The translations under genes and the position numbers were made by a program. DNA of 64,000 bases from Streptomyces sp. Ag109_O5-10 (GTDB lineage: Bacteria > Actinomycetota > Actinomycetes > Streptomycetales > Streptomycetaceae), in assembly GCF_900105755.1 (NCBI RefSeq), contig NZ_FNTQ01000001.1:5580001-5644000 (forward strand), written 5' to 3'. Below, in pieces: positions 45,349-52,997 of this stretch (within the stretch, counting starts at the first letter, position 1; each line of letters opens with the position of its first letter). A model generated the notes under the pieces. The model had not been told where the DNA came from. It saw only the letters and a program-made list of their open reading frames with translations, and did not search any database.

Positions 45349-46698
45349 TCACCGCACCTCGATGAAGTCCCCGGCCTCCCTCGGGGCCCTCTCCCGCGGA
45401 GCCTCCGCGGCCTTCCCCACCGCGACCGCTCCCATCGGATCCCACTCGGCCGACAGCGCGAGCGCGTCCCGCACCACGTCCCGGCAGAACATCGTCGACG
45501 ACACCCACGCCGACCCGAGCTGCTCCCCGGCCAGCGCGACCAGCAGGTTCTGCACCGCGGCCCCCGCGGCGACCACGAACATCTCCCGTTCGGCCGCGTC
45601 CCGCCGTGCGTCCCCGTACGTGTGCGACCCGTCCATCACCAGACAGGGCACGACCAGGTACGGCGCGTTCCGCAGCACGTCCCCGCGCCGTACCCGCTTC
45701 GCGATGGACTCCTCCGACTTGCCGTCCCTCCTCAGGTCGGCGATCCACGCGTCCCGCATCGCGTCCAGCAGCCGCGTGCGCGCCCCGGCCGACTCCAGCA
45801 GCACGAACCGCCACGGCGTCGTGTGATGCGGTGCCGGCGCGGTCACGGCCGCGGCGACCGCCCGCCGCACCGCCCCGGGGTCGACGGGCTCGTCGGTGAA
45901 CGCCCGCACCGTCCGCCGCAGCGTCACCGCCTCCCGGACCGCCTCGGACGTGCCGAGCCGGAACATGTCGGTGGCCGCGTCCCGGACCAGCACTCGCGCG
46001 CCGTCCCCGTCGTCGCCGGCGTCGGACACGACATGGGCCAGGCCCCGCACCACGGCGACCGGCATCCCGGTCGCCTTGCCCTTGACCAGGTCGCCCGCGG
46101 CGGCCAGTTCGTCGGCCGTGGCGACGACCGTCGCGACCAGCGGGTTGCCGTACGCGTCCACACCCCCGCGCAGGTCGTCCAGCACCTCCACGCCGGCGGC
46201 GCCGATGGTGACGTCCGTGAGCCCCGCGCGCCAGGGTCGCCCGAAGGTGTCCGTCACGACGACGCCGACGTTGACGCCCAGCGCGTCCCGCAGGCCCGCG
46301 CGGACGGCGCGGGCCGAGGCGTCGGGATCCTCGGGCAGCAACAGCACGGTCCCGGCAGGGGTGTTGGACGCGTCCACGCCCGCCGCGGCCATGACCAGGC
46401 CCTGCCGGTTCTCCACGATCCGCAGGGTCCCGCGCCGGGCCACCACCCGCACCGTCTCGGCGTCGATCGCCGCCTCCCGGTCGGGGGCCTGGACGATCCG
46501 TCCCTCGGCCTTGGAGACGATCTTGGAGGTGACGATCACCACGTCCCCGTCGGCCAGCCCCGGTTCGGCCGCGGCGATCAGCTTCGCCAGGTCGTCCCCC
46601 TGCTGGACCTCGGGGAGCCCGGGCAGTGCCCACACCCGGTACGCGGGCACCGCGTCGGCCGTGCCGGTCGTCCCGGCCGTGTCGATCGCGTCGGTCAT
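45349..46698 (-). CDS. fbiB: Coenzyme F420-0:L-glutamate ligase / FMN reductase fusion
   Basis: 449 residues. The N-terminal CofE domain (about 1-255) has GDVVIVTSKIVSKAEGR, VTDTFGRPWRAGLTDV and IGAAG; it adds glutamates to F420-0. The C-terminal nitroreductase-fold domain (about 260-449) has RRTVRAFTDEPVD and an FMN-binding pattern; in actinobacteria it reduces dehydro-F420 species. The fusion is the normal actinobacterial FbiB. ATG 46698 overlaps the fbiA stop by 4 bp. The open frame continues far upstream out of register with fbiA, which is a shadow. Confidence 0.93.
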   Translation of the reverse strand: MTDAIDTAGTTGTADAVPAYRVWALPGLPEVQQGDDLAKLIAAAEPGLADGDVVIVTSKIVSKAEGRIVQAPDREAAIDAETVRVVARRGTLRIVENRQGLVMAAAGVDASNTPAGTVLLLPEDPDASARAVRAGLRDALGVNVGVVVTDTFGRPWRAGLTDVTIGAAGVEVLDDLRGGVDAYGNPLVATVVATADELAAAGDLVKGKATGMPVAVVRGLAHVVSDAGDDGDGARVLVRDAATDMFRLGTSEAVREAVTLRRTVRAFTDEPVDPGAVRRAVAAAVTAPAPHHTTPWRFVLLESAGARTRLLDAMRDAWIADLRRDGKSEESIAKRVRRGDVLRNAPYLVVPCLVMDGSHTYGDARRDAAEREMFVVAAGAAVQNLLVALAGEQLGSAWVSSTMFCRDVVRDALALSAEWDPMGAVAVGKAAEAPRERAPREAGDFIEVR

Positions 46699-47654
46699 GC
46701 CCCGCGCACCTCCTCGGCCAGCGCCAGCGCCTCGCGGGCCATCTGCGCGGCCGCGTCCAGGTCGGTCATCATCAGCGGTACGGCCCGGCAGCGGATGCCG
46801 GCCGCCTCCACGCGCGCGATGGTGCCCGCGTCCACGGAGTCGACGAGCCAGCCGTCCAGCAGCCCGGAGCCGTAGTGCTCGGCGACCGCCGCCGCCGTCG
46901 ACTCCACGCCCACCGCCGCGAGCACCTTGTCGGCCATCCCGCGCACCGGCGCGTCCCCGACGATGGGGGAGAGGCCCACCACCGGCACGCCGGCGTCCGC
47001 GATGGCCTCCCGGATGCCGGGCACCGCGAGGATCGTGCCCACGGAGACCACCGGGTTGGACGGCGGGAAGAGGATCACGTCCGCCTCGGCGAGCGCCTCC
47101 AGGACGCCGGGCGCGGGCTTGGACTGCTCGGCGCCGACCGGGACGACCGCCTCGGCGGGGACGCCCGCCCGCAGCCGTACCCAGTACTCCTGGAAGTGCA
47201 CGGCCTTGCGCTCGCCGTCGACCTCGACGGCGACGTGGGTCTCGACCCGGTCGTCGGTCATCGGGATCAGCTTCACGCCCGGCTTCCAGCGGTCGCACAG
47301 CGCCTCGGTGACCGCGCTCAGCGGATATCCGGCGCCCAGCATCTGGGTGCGCACGATGTGCGTCGCGAAGTCCCGGTCGCCGAGCCCGAACCAGTCCGGC
47401 CCCACCCCGTAGGCGGCGAGCTCCTCCTTGAGGTGGAAGGTCTCGTCGGCCCGCCCCCAGCCCTGCTCCTCGTTGATACCGCCACCGAGGGTGTACATCA
47501 CCGTGTCGAGGTCCGGGCAGACCTTCAGCCCGAAGAGGTGGATGTCGTCCCCGGTGTTGCCGATGACGGTCACGTCGGCGTCCGGCACGGCCTGCTTGAG
47601 ACCGCGCAGGAACCGGGCACCGCCGATGCCGCCTGCCAGAACCACAATGCGCAT
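46695..47654 (-). CDS. fbiA: F420 precursor transferase (CofD/FbiA)
   Basis: 319 residues. It transfers a phospho-enolpyruvyl or phospho-lactyl group to Fo, giving (dehydro-)F420-0. Signatures: VVLAGGIGGARFLRGL at the N-terminus, GNTGDDIHLFGLKVCPDLDT, and FPPSNPVVSVGTILAVPG in the centre. ATG 47654 begins the conserved nucleotide-binding loop. Co-translated with fbiB. It lies 33 bp after the cysteine dioxygenase gene in the same direction, so the three may share a transcript and its leader control. Confidence 0.94.
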   Translation of the reverse strand: MRIVVLAGGIGGARFLRGLKQAVPDADVTVIGNTGDDIHLFGLKVCPDLDTVMYTLGGGINEEQGWGRADETFHLKEELAAYGVGPDWFGLGDRDFATHIVRTQMLGAGYPLSAVTEALCDRWKPGVKLIPMTDDRVETHVAVEVDGERKAVHFQEYWVRLRAGVPAEAVVPVGAEQSKPAPGVLEALAEADVILFPPSNPVVSVGTILAVPGIREAIADAGVPVVGLSPIVGDAPVRGMADKVLAAVGVESTAAAVAEHYGSGLLDGWLVDSVDAGTIARVEAAGIRCRAVPLMMTDLDAAAQMAREALALAEEVRGA

Positions 47655-47687
47655 GCGCCAAGTCTTGCAGGCGGGTCCGACAACGCG

Positions 47688-48188
47688 TCACGCAGTCACG
47701 GGACGGGCCTCGCAGGCGGCGGCCGCGGTCGTGTGCATCGGCATCTCGGTCAGCCCCGGGTAGTAGACGTGCAGGCTCACCGCGGGCTCCAGCGCGTCGT
47801 TGACGACCTCGTGCGCGTACCCCGGCGCGAACACCCGCTGCGCGCCGGCGCCCAGCGCGCGCGTACCGCGCTCGGTGCGTTCGGTGAGCGCGCCCTCCAG
47901 CACGGTCAGCACGCCTGAGGAGCGGCCGTGGTCGTGCAGCCCGCTGCCCTGCCCGGGCACCCAGGACAGCAGCCACACCTCGTAGCCGGGGCCGGTGCGC
48001 AGCCGGTGGTACCAGCGGCTCGTCGCGTCGTACTGGACGAGGTGCTCCCACTGCGCGCGGTCGGCGGCGATCGCGCGGGCCAGGCCGGCGAACTCGGCCA
48101 CGGTGACCGGGTGCTCGCGCGGGGGCTGCAGCAGGTGCGTGACTTCGAGGATGTCGCCGGCGATCTGGAGGTCGTTGTCGCTGTTCAT
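47688..48188 (-). CDS. Cysteine dioxygenase-family cupin
   Basis: 166 residues. Cupin fold with 3-His iron site: His85 and His87 in GLHDHGRSSG and His126 in GYAHEVVN. Cysteine dioxygenase oxidises L-cysteine to cysteine sulfinate with O2. A Gly occupies the position of the crosslinked Cys in animal enzymes, as usual in bacteria; related 3-mercaptopropionate dioxygenases cannot be fully excluded. Assignment is strengthened by the Cys-rich leader peptide and attenuator-like hairpin directly upstream. ATG 48188 has GAGGAACC upstream. Confidence 0.85.
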   Translation of the reverse strand: MNSDNDLQIAGDILEVTHLLQPPREHPVTVAEFAGLARAIAADRAQWEHLVQYDATSRWYHRLRTGPGYEVWLLSWVPGQGSGLHDHGRSSGVLTVLEGALTERTERGTRALGAGAQRVFAPGYAHEVVNDALEPAVSLHVYYPGLTEMPMHTTAAAACEARPVTA

Positions 48189-48238
48189 GGGGGTGCGGTG
48201 GTTCCTCAGTGAGAAGGTCAGCGGGGAACGAAAAGCGA

Positions 48239-48263
48239 AGACCGAGTCCGGGGGACTCGGTCT
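48239..48263 (-). terminator. Attenuator terminator upstream of cysteine dioxygenase
   Basis: Perfect 11-bp arms AGACCGAGTCC / GGACTCGGTCT around a 3-nt loop. On the minus strand it is followed by TCGCTTTTCGTT, an unusually T-rich tract for this genome, so it has the form of an intrinsic terminator. It lies 36 nt beyond the leader-peptide stop and about 50 nt before the gene. Confidence 0.75.
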
Positions 48264-48299
48264 GCAGCCGGAGCGGGAGCGGTCGGGGACGGCTACGGC

Positions 48300-48392
48300 T
48301 CAACAGCTGGAACAGCAACAGCTACAGCGAGCCCGGGCAGCACCGTGGGACCCGGCGGTGCGGGTCGAGGTGAGTGCCAAGTGCGCGAGCAT
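48300..48392 (-). CDS. Cys-rich leader peptide (attenuation uORF)
   Basis: 30 codons plus stop, ATG 48392 to TGA 48300. The peptide starts MLAHLALTSTRT and ends RCSCCCSSC: five Cys in the last eight residues, just before the stop. It is preceded by a good promoter whose predicted start coincides with the ATG, so it is probably leaderless, and followed by a terminator-type hairpin ahead of cysteine dioxygenase. I know of polycysteine leaderless ORFs acting as cysteine-responsive attenuators in mycobacteria; this has the same layout. The peptide itself probably has no other function. Confidence 0.75.
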   Translation of the reverse strand: MLAHLALTSTRTAGSHGAARARCSCCCSSC

Positions 48393-48399
48393 GCCCACA

Positions 48400-48428
48400 A
48401 GGACATCGGTTCACACCCTCCGTGTCAA
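48400..48428 (-). promoter_or_regulatory. Promoter of leader peptide / cysteine dioxygenase
   Basis: On the minus strand TTGACA (48423-48428), a 17-bp spacer and TGTCCT (48400-48405). Seven bases later is the leader ATG, so transcript and leader ORF should start together. Confidence 0.6.
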
Positions 48429-48710
48429 CTCGAAGCCCGGTATGTGGGACACGGTTCACCTCATCCGGTCCATCTCGCTGCCGAAAGGTTTGCTCAGCGG
48501 GCACCCGGGACACATGGCGCACAACCGGGCGCGCGAGCCACTTCGGAACGCGATCGAACATCTGGGCGTCCTTCTCCGTACAAGCTCTGTATGGGGTCGG
48601 AGGCTCCGAGCGGGGCCTCGTCTGCATGTCAAGGTTTATGCCGATTTGAACACTTTCCGCACGGCCTTGGTTCCGCAGAGTGAATAACGGGCCCAATAGC
48701 AGATCTCGGC

Positions 48711-48740
48711 TTGACTCGCCCGGAGCAGCACACTTGTAAT
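48711..48740 (+). promoter_or_regulatory. whiB promoter
   Basis: TTGACT (48711-48716), 18-bp spacer and TGTAAT (48735-48740) predict a start near 48747 and a 65-nt leader. The spacer 48429-48710 holds no gene; an additional upstream whiB promoter there is possible but not evident. Confidence 0.55.
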
Positions 48741-48812
48741 TTCACTCGTGTCGTTCAGCCGAAATCGGTAACGGCCGGACACGGGGACGTGAAAGACAGA
48801 CGAGGGGCGCAC

Positions 48813-49076
48813 ATGACCGAGCTGGTGCAGCAACTGCTGGTCGACGACGCGGACGAGGAACTCGGCTGGCAGGAGCGCGCGCTGTGCGCCCAGACCGACC
48901 CCGAGTCCTTCTTCCCCGAGAAGGGCGGCTCCACCAGAGAGGCCAAGAAGGTCTGCCTCGCCTGCGAGGTGCGCTCCGAGTGCCTCGAGTACGCCCTCGC
49001 CAACGACGAACGGTTCGGTATCTGGGGCGGACTCTCCGAGCGGGAGCGCCGCCGCCTCAAGAAGGCCGCCGTCTGA
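48813..49076 (+). CDS. whiB: WhiB developmental transcription factor (Wbl family)
   Basis: 87 residues, a length and sequence I recognise as Streptomyces WhiB. Four Cys (25, 48, 51, 57; C-x22-C-x2-C-x5-C) bind a [4Fe-4S] cluster; the G(I/V)WGG turn (GIWGG) and the basic end RERRRLKKAAV form the sigma- and DNA-contacting part. With WhiA it triggers sporulation septation; the mycobacterial counterpart is WhiB2. ATG 48813 follows GAGGGGC; the open frame upstream is not part of the protein. Confidence 0.97.
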   Translation: MTELVQQLLVDDADEELGWQERALCAQTDPESFFPEKGGSTREAKKVCLACEVRSECLEYALANDERFGIWGGLSERERRRLKKAAV

Positions 49077-49280
49077 CCGGCGGTGGCTGCCGTCCGAGGC
49101 GGACGTCCACACGACGCACACATCCGAGCTGCGCGAACGGCCCGTCGCCCGTGGGTTGTCCACAGGGGGCGGGCCGTCGACATGCCCAGCCGATAGTGTG
49201 GGCGTTCGTCCGAGACGCCTCGCCGCCACCAGCGGGCGCAGGAGTCCACCGCAGTCCATCGAACCGGGGCCCGTACCTCG

Positions 49281-52200
49281 ATGTCCGTGCACAGCCACAC
49301 GGCAGCCGAAGCAGCCGCTGCCACAGCGGGGTTTGACCCGACCCGCCCGCCCGAGTTCCCGCGTCACGTGGTGACCGCGGTGCTCGTCTCCCACGACGGC
49401 GCCCGCTGGCTGCCCGACGCGCTCGCCGGGCTGCTCGGCCAGGAGCGCCCGGTCCAGTACGCCGTCGCGGCCGACACCGGCAGCGCGGACGACTCCGCCC
49501 AGCAGCTCACCGCCTCCCTCGGCGACGCGAACGTGCTGCACCTCGCCCGCCGCACCGGCTTCGGCCAGGCCGTGGAGGAGGCGAGCCGCACCGCGCCCGT
49601 CCTCACCCCGGACGACCTGCCGTACCTGAAGCGGCCCAGCGGCTGGGACCCGGTCACCCGCCAGTGGCGCGACGACGCCTACGACATGCCCGAGCTGCCC
49701 TACGGGGAGCCGGTCCAGTGGCTGTGGCTGCTGCACGACGACTGCGCCCCGGAACCCGAGGCCCTGGCCCAGCTGCTCCGCGTCGTCGACAACGAGCTGG
49801 AGCTGGGCCGCGACGACGTGGCGGTCGTCGGCCCCAAGCTGCGCGGCTGGTACGACCGGCGGCAGCTCCTGGAGGTCGGCGTCACCATCGCCAACTCCGG
49901 CCGCCGCTGGACCGGCCTGGACCGCCGTGAGCAGGACCAGGGCCAGCACGACCACGTGCGGCCCGTCCTGTCCGTCTCCACCGCCGGCATGCTGATCCGC
50001 CGCGACGTCTTCGAGGAGCTCGGCGGCTTCGACCGCCGGCTGCCGCTGATGCGCGACGACGTCGACCTGTGCTGGCGCGCGCACAACGCGGGACACCGCG
50101 TCCTGATCGCCCCCGAGGCCGTCGTACGGCATGCCGAGGCCGCCTCCCGCGAGCGCCGCACCGTCGACTGCGCCGGCCGCACCGCCACCTCCCCGCACAA
50201 GGTCGACAAGGCCGGCGCCATCTACACCCTGCTGGTCAACGCCCGTACGGCCGTGCTGCCCTGGATCCTGTTCCGCCTGGTCCTCGGCACCCTGCTGCGC
50301 ACCGTCGCCTACCTCGTCGGTAAGGTCCCCGGACAGGCCCTCGACGAGATCCGCGGCCTCCTCGGCACCCTGCTGCGACCCGAGCGGATCATCGCCGGGC
50401 GGCGCAGGCGCGGCCGCTCCCAGCTCGACAAGGGCGAGCTGCGCCCCCTGTTCCCGCCGCCCGGCGCCACCGTCCGGGCCACCGTCGAACAGGTCGCGGG
50501 CAACCTCTTCGGCGCCGACGACGAGATCTCCGCGGCCGGCCGGCACGGCGGTGCGGTCGAGTCCGGGCCCGGCGGCGACGACGCCGACTTCCTGGAGATC
50601 GAGCAGTTCGCCCGGCTCAAGCGCATCGCCCGCAAACCGGGGCCTGTGCTTTTCCTGGTGCTGCTGCTGTTCTCGCTCGTCGCCTGCCGCGCCCTGCTCG
50701 GCTCCGGTGCCCTCGCGGGCGGCTCGCTGCTGCCCGCCCCGGCCGCCGCGAGCGAGCTGTGGTCGCGCTACCTGGACGCCTGGCACGCGGTCGGCGCCGG
50801 CGGCACCCCGGCCGCGCCGCCGTACCTCGCGATCATCGCCTCGTTCGCCTCACTGCTGTTCGGCTCGACCGGGCTCGCGGTCACCGTGCTCCTGGTCGCC
50901 TCGGTGCCCCTGGCCGGCTTCACCGCCTACTTCGCCTCCCGCCCGCTGGTCACCTCGCGCCTGCTGCGCGCCTGGGCGGCCATCGCCTACGCCTTCCTGC
51001 CCGCCGCCACCGGCGCCCTCGCGGGGGGCCGCATCGGCACCGCCGTCCTCGCCGTCCTGCTGCCGCTGATCGCCCGCGCGGGGATCGCGGCGAGCGGCCT
51101 CACGCACGCCTCCGGGGCCCGCGGCAGCTGGCGCGCCACCTGGGCGTACGCGCTGCTGCTGACCCTCACCACCGCGTTCACGCCGATCGTCTGGCCGATC
51201 GCCCTGGTCCTCGGCCTCGCCGTGCTCGCCGTGCGCCGCTCCGACCTGGTCGCCTCCGGCCTGCGGCTGCTGGCCCAGCTCGGCACGCCGCTGCTGGTCC
51301 TCGCCCCCTGGTCGCTGACCCTGCTGCCGTTCGGCTTCTTCCGGGAGGCCGGCCTGGAGTACGGCTCCTCGGCCGCCTCCGCCCTCGACCTGCTCGGCGC
51401 CAGCCCGGGCGGCCCCGGCACCGTCGACGGGCTGCTGCTCGTCGGCGTCGTCCTGGCCGCGCTCGCCGCCCTGCTGCGCTCCGAGCGCCAGTCGGCGATC
51501 CGCACCGCCTGGGCGATCGCCCTGGTCGGCCTGGTCTTCGCGGTCCTGTCCAACAAGTCCACCTGGGCCGGCCCCGCGACCCTCGTCTACGGCATCGCCA
51601 TCCTGTCCGCCGCCGCCCTCGGCGCCGACGGGGCCCGCTCGCGGGTCGCCGAGCAGAGCTTCGGCTGGCGCCAGCCGGTCGCCGCCCTGATCGCCTTCGC
51701 CGCCGCCGCGGGCCCGCTGCTGCTCGCCGCCGGCTGGATGATCGCGGGCGCCGACGGCCCGGTCGAGCGCCGCGACCCCACCCAGGTGCCCGCCTTCGTC
51801 GCCGAGGACAGCTCCACCACCGACCAGGTCCGCACCCTTGTCCTGGACAGCGACAGCACCGCGCGGGTGACCTACATGCTGGTACGCGGCTCCGGCGCCC
51901 GCATGGGCGACGCCGAGGTGGCCGCCGCCGACGGCGAGAACGCCCAGCTCGACAAGGTCGTCGCCAACCTGGTCGCCGGCTCCGGAGCCGACCAGGCCGA
52001 CCAGCTCGGCGGGTTCGCGGTGCGCTACGTCCTGGTCCACAAGGGCGCGCCGCGCGACATCACGCGCGTGCTCGACGCCACCCCCGGCCTGTCCCGGCTC
52101 AGCCAGCAGAACGGCGGCGCCCTGTGGCGCGTCGACCAGCAGGTCTCCCGCGCGACGATCGTGCCGGCGAACGGCTCCGGTACCGCCGTCTCCGTTGCGG

Positions 52201-52997
52201 CCGGCCCCGTCGACATCCACACCACCGTCCCGGCCGGCGCCGACGGCCGCGTCCTGCGCCTGGCGGACTCGGCCTCCCCGGACTGGACGGCCACCCTGGA
52301 CGGCAAGCCGCTGACCCGCACCACCGTCGACGGCTGGGCCCAGGGCTTCGAACTCCCCTCCGGGGGCGGGAAGCTGGACGTCACCTACGACACGCCGTTC
52401 ACCCACATCCTCTGGCTGTGGGTCCAGGGCGCGCTCGCCGTCGTCCTGGTCGTCCTCGCCCTGCCCGGCCGCCGCCGTGACGTCGACGACGACCTCCCCG
52501 AGGAGCAGCCGATCCCGGCCCAGGCCGTCGACGGCGAGGGCCGCCGCGCCCGCCGACTGCGCGCCCAGGCCGAGGCCGAGGAGGAGCTGCAGGAGACCCC
52601 GCAGACCCAGGAGTTCCAGGAGACCGCGGAGGGCACCGGCTTCCCGGCGACGGCCCCGGCGGACGAGAGCCGGGCCGCCGTCCCGCAGCAGCAGTCGTAC
52701 GACGAGTGGGACCCGGCGTCCTATCCGCAGGCCGACGGCTACGACACCGGCTACGCCGACCAGTACCAGGGCGCCGGCACCGGCCAGTACCAGACCGGCG
52801 GCTACGACCAGCAGACCTACGACCCCTACCAGACCGGCCAGTACGACCCGTACGCCTACGGCGGCCAGCAGGGGCAGGCGGCGTACGACCCGACGTACCA
52901 GCAGGGTTACGACCCGGCCTACGACCCCGCCTACGACCCGGGCGCCCAGCACCAGCACGGCACCGGCGGCGAGCACCACGACGGGAGCCAGCAGTGA
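49281..52997 (+). CDS. Large fused glycosyltransferase-2 / multispanning membrane protein
   Basis: 1238 residues. The N-terminal GT2 domain (about 28-300) has VTAVLVSHDGARWLPDAL, a split DxD-like LLHDDCAPE and a DDVDLCWRAHNAGH acceptor region. After a linker there are about 12 membrane helices (about 455-840), then an extracytoplasmic domain (about 845-1050), one more helix (RHS near 1055), and a low-complexity tail of about 160 residues rich in Tyr/Gln/Asp-Pro (repeats such as YDPAYDPAYDPG). It is likely to act in envelope glycan assembly. ATG 49281 lacks a clear Shine-Dalgarno sequence. The stop overlaps the next start by 4 bp. Confidence 0.85.
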   Translation: MSVHSHTAAEAAAATAGFDPTRPPEFPRHVVTAVLVSHDGARWLPDALAGLLGQERPVQYAVAADTGSADDSAQQLTASLGDANVLHLARRTGFGQAVEEASRTAPVLTPDDLPYLKRPSGWDPVTRQWRDDAYDMPELPYGEPVQWLWLLHDDCAPEPEALAQLLRVVDNELELGRDDVAVVGPKLRGWYDRRQLLEVGVTIANSGRRWTGLDRREQDQGQHDHVRPVLSVSTAGMLIRRDVFEELGGFDRRLPLMRDDVDLCWRAHNAGHRVLIAPEAVVRHAEAASRERRTVDCAGRTATSPHKVDKAGAIYTLLVNARTAVLPWILFRLVLGTLLRTVAYLVGKVPGQALDEIRGLLGTLLRPERIIAGRRRRGRSQLDKGELRPLFPPPGATVRATVEQVAGNLFGADDEISAAGRHGGAVESGPGGDDADFLEIEQFARLKRIARKPGPVLFLVLLLFSLVACRALLGSGALAGGSLLPAPAAASELWSRYLDAWHAVGAGGTPAAPPYLAIIASFASLLFGSTGLAVTVLLVASVPLAGFTAYFASRPLVTSRLLRAWAAIAYAFLPAATGALAGGRIGTAVLAVLLPLIARAGIAASGLTHASGARGSWRATWAYALLLTLTTAFTPIVWPIALVLGLAVLAVRRSDLVASGLRLLAQLGTPLLVLAPWSLTLLPFGFFREAGLEYGSSAASALDLLGASPGGPGTVDGLLLVGVVLAALAALLRSERQSAIRTAWAIALVGLVFAVLSNKSTWAGPATLVYGIAILSAAALGADGARSRVAEQSFGWRQPVAALIAFAAAAGPLLLAAGWMIAGADGPVERRDPTQVPAFVAEDSSTTDQVRTLVLDSDSTARVTYMLVRGSGARMGDAEVAAADGENAQLDKVVANLVAGSGADQADQLGGFAVRYVLVHKGAPRDITRVLDATPGLSRLSQQNGGALWRVDQQVSRATIVPANGSGTAVSVAAGPVDIHTTVPAGADGRVLRLADSASPDWTATLDGKPLTRTTVDGWAQGFELPSGGGKLDVTYDTPFTHILWLWVQGALAVVLVVLALPGRRRDVDDDLPEEQPIPAQAVDGEGRRARRLRAQAEAEEELQETPQTQEFQETAEGTGFPATAPADESRAAVPQQQSYDEWDPASYPQADGYDTGYADQYQGAGTGQYQTGGYDQQTYDPYQTGQYDPYAYGGQQGQAAYDPTYQQGYDPAYDPAYDPGAQHQHGTGGEHHDGSQQ

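Noticed and set aside
43807..46875. 1022-codon open frame through the 59-bp array on the plus strand
   Set aside because: The repeat lacks stop codons in all three frames and the remainder is antisense to the DNA glycosylase and fbiB; Arg/Pro/Gly-rich translation without any family motif.
45349..48318. 989-codon minus-strand open frame as one giant protein
   Set aside because: Only its last 449 codons (from ATG 46698) match FbiB; the upstream part is out of register with fbiA and the dioxygenase, which have clear motifs in other frames.
48711..49076. 121-residue WhiB starting upstream
   Set aside because: That start lies inside the predicted promoter; the 87-residue form with a ribosome site at 48802-48808 matches the known protein.
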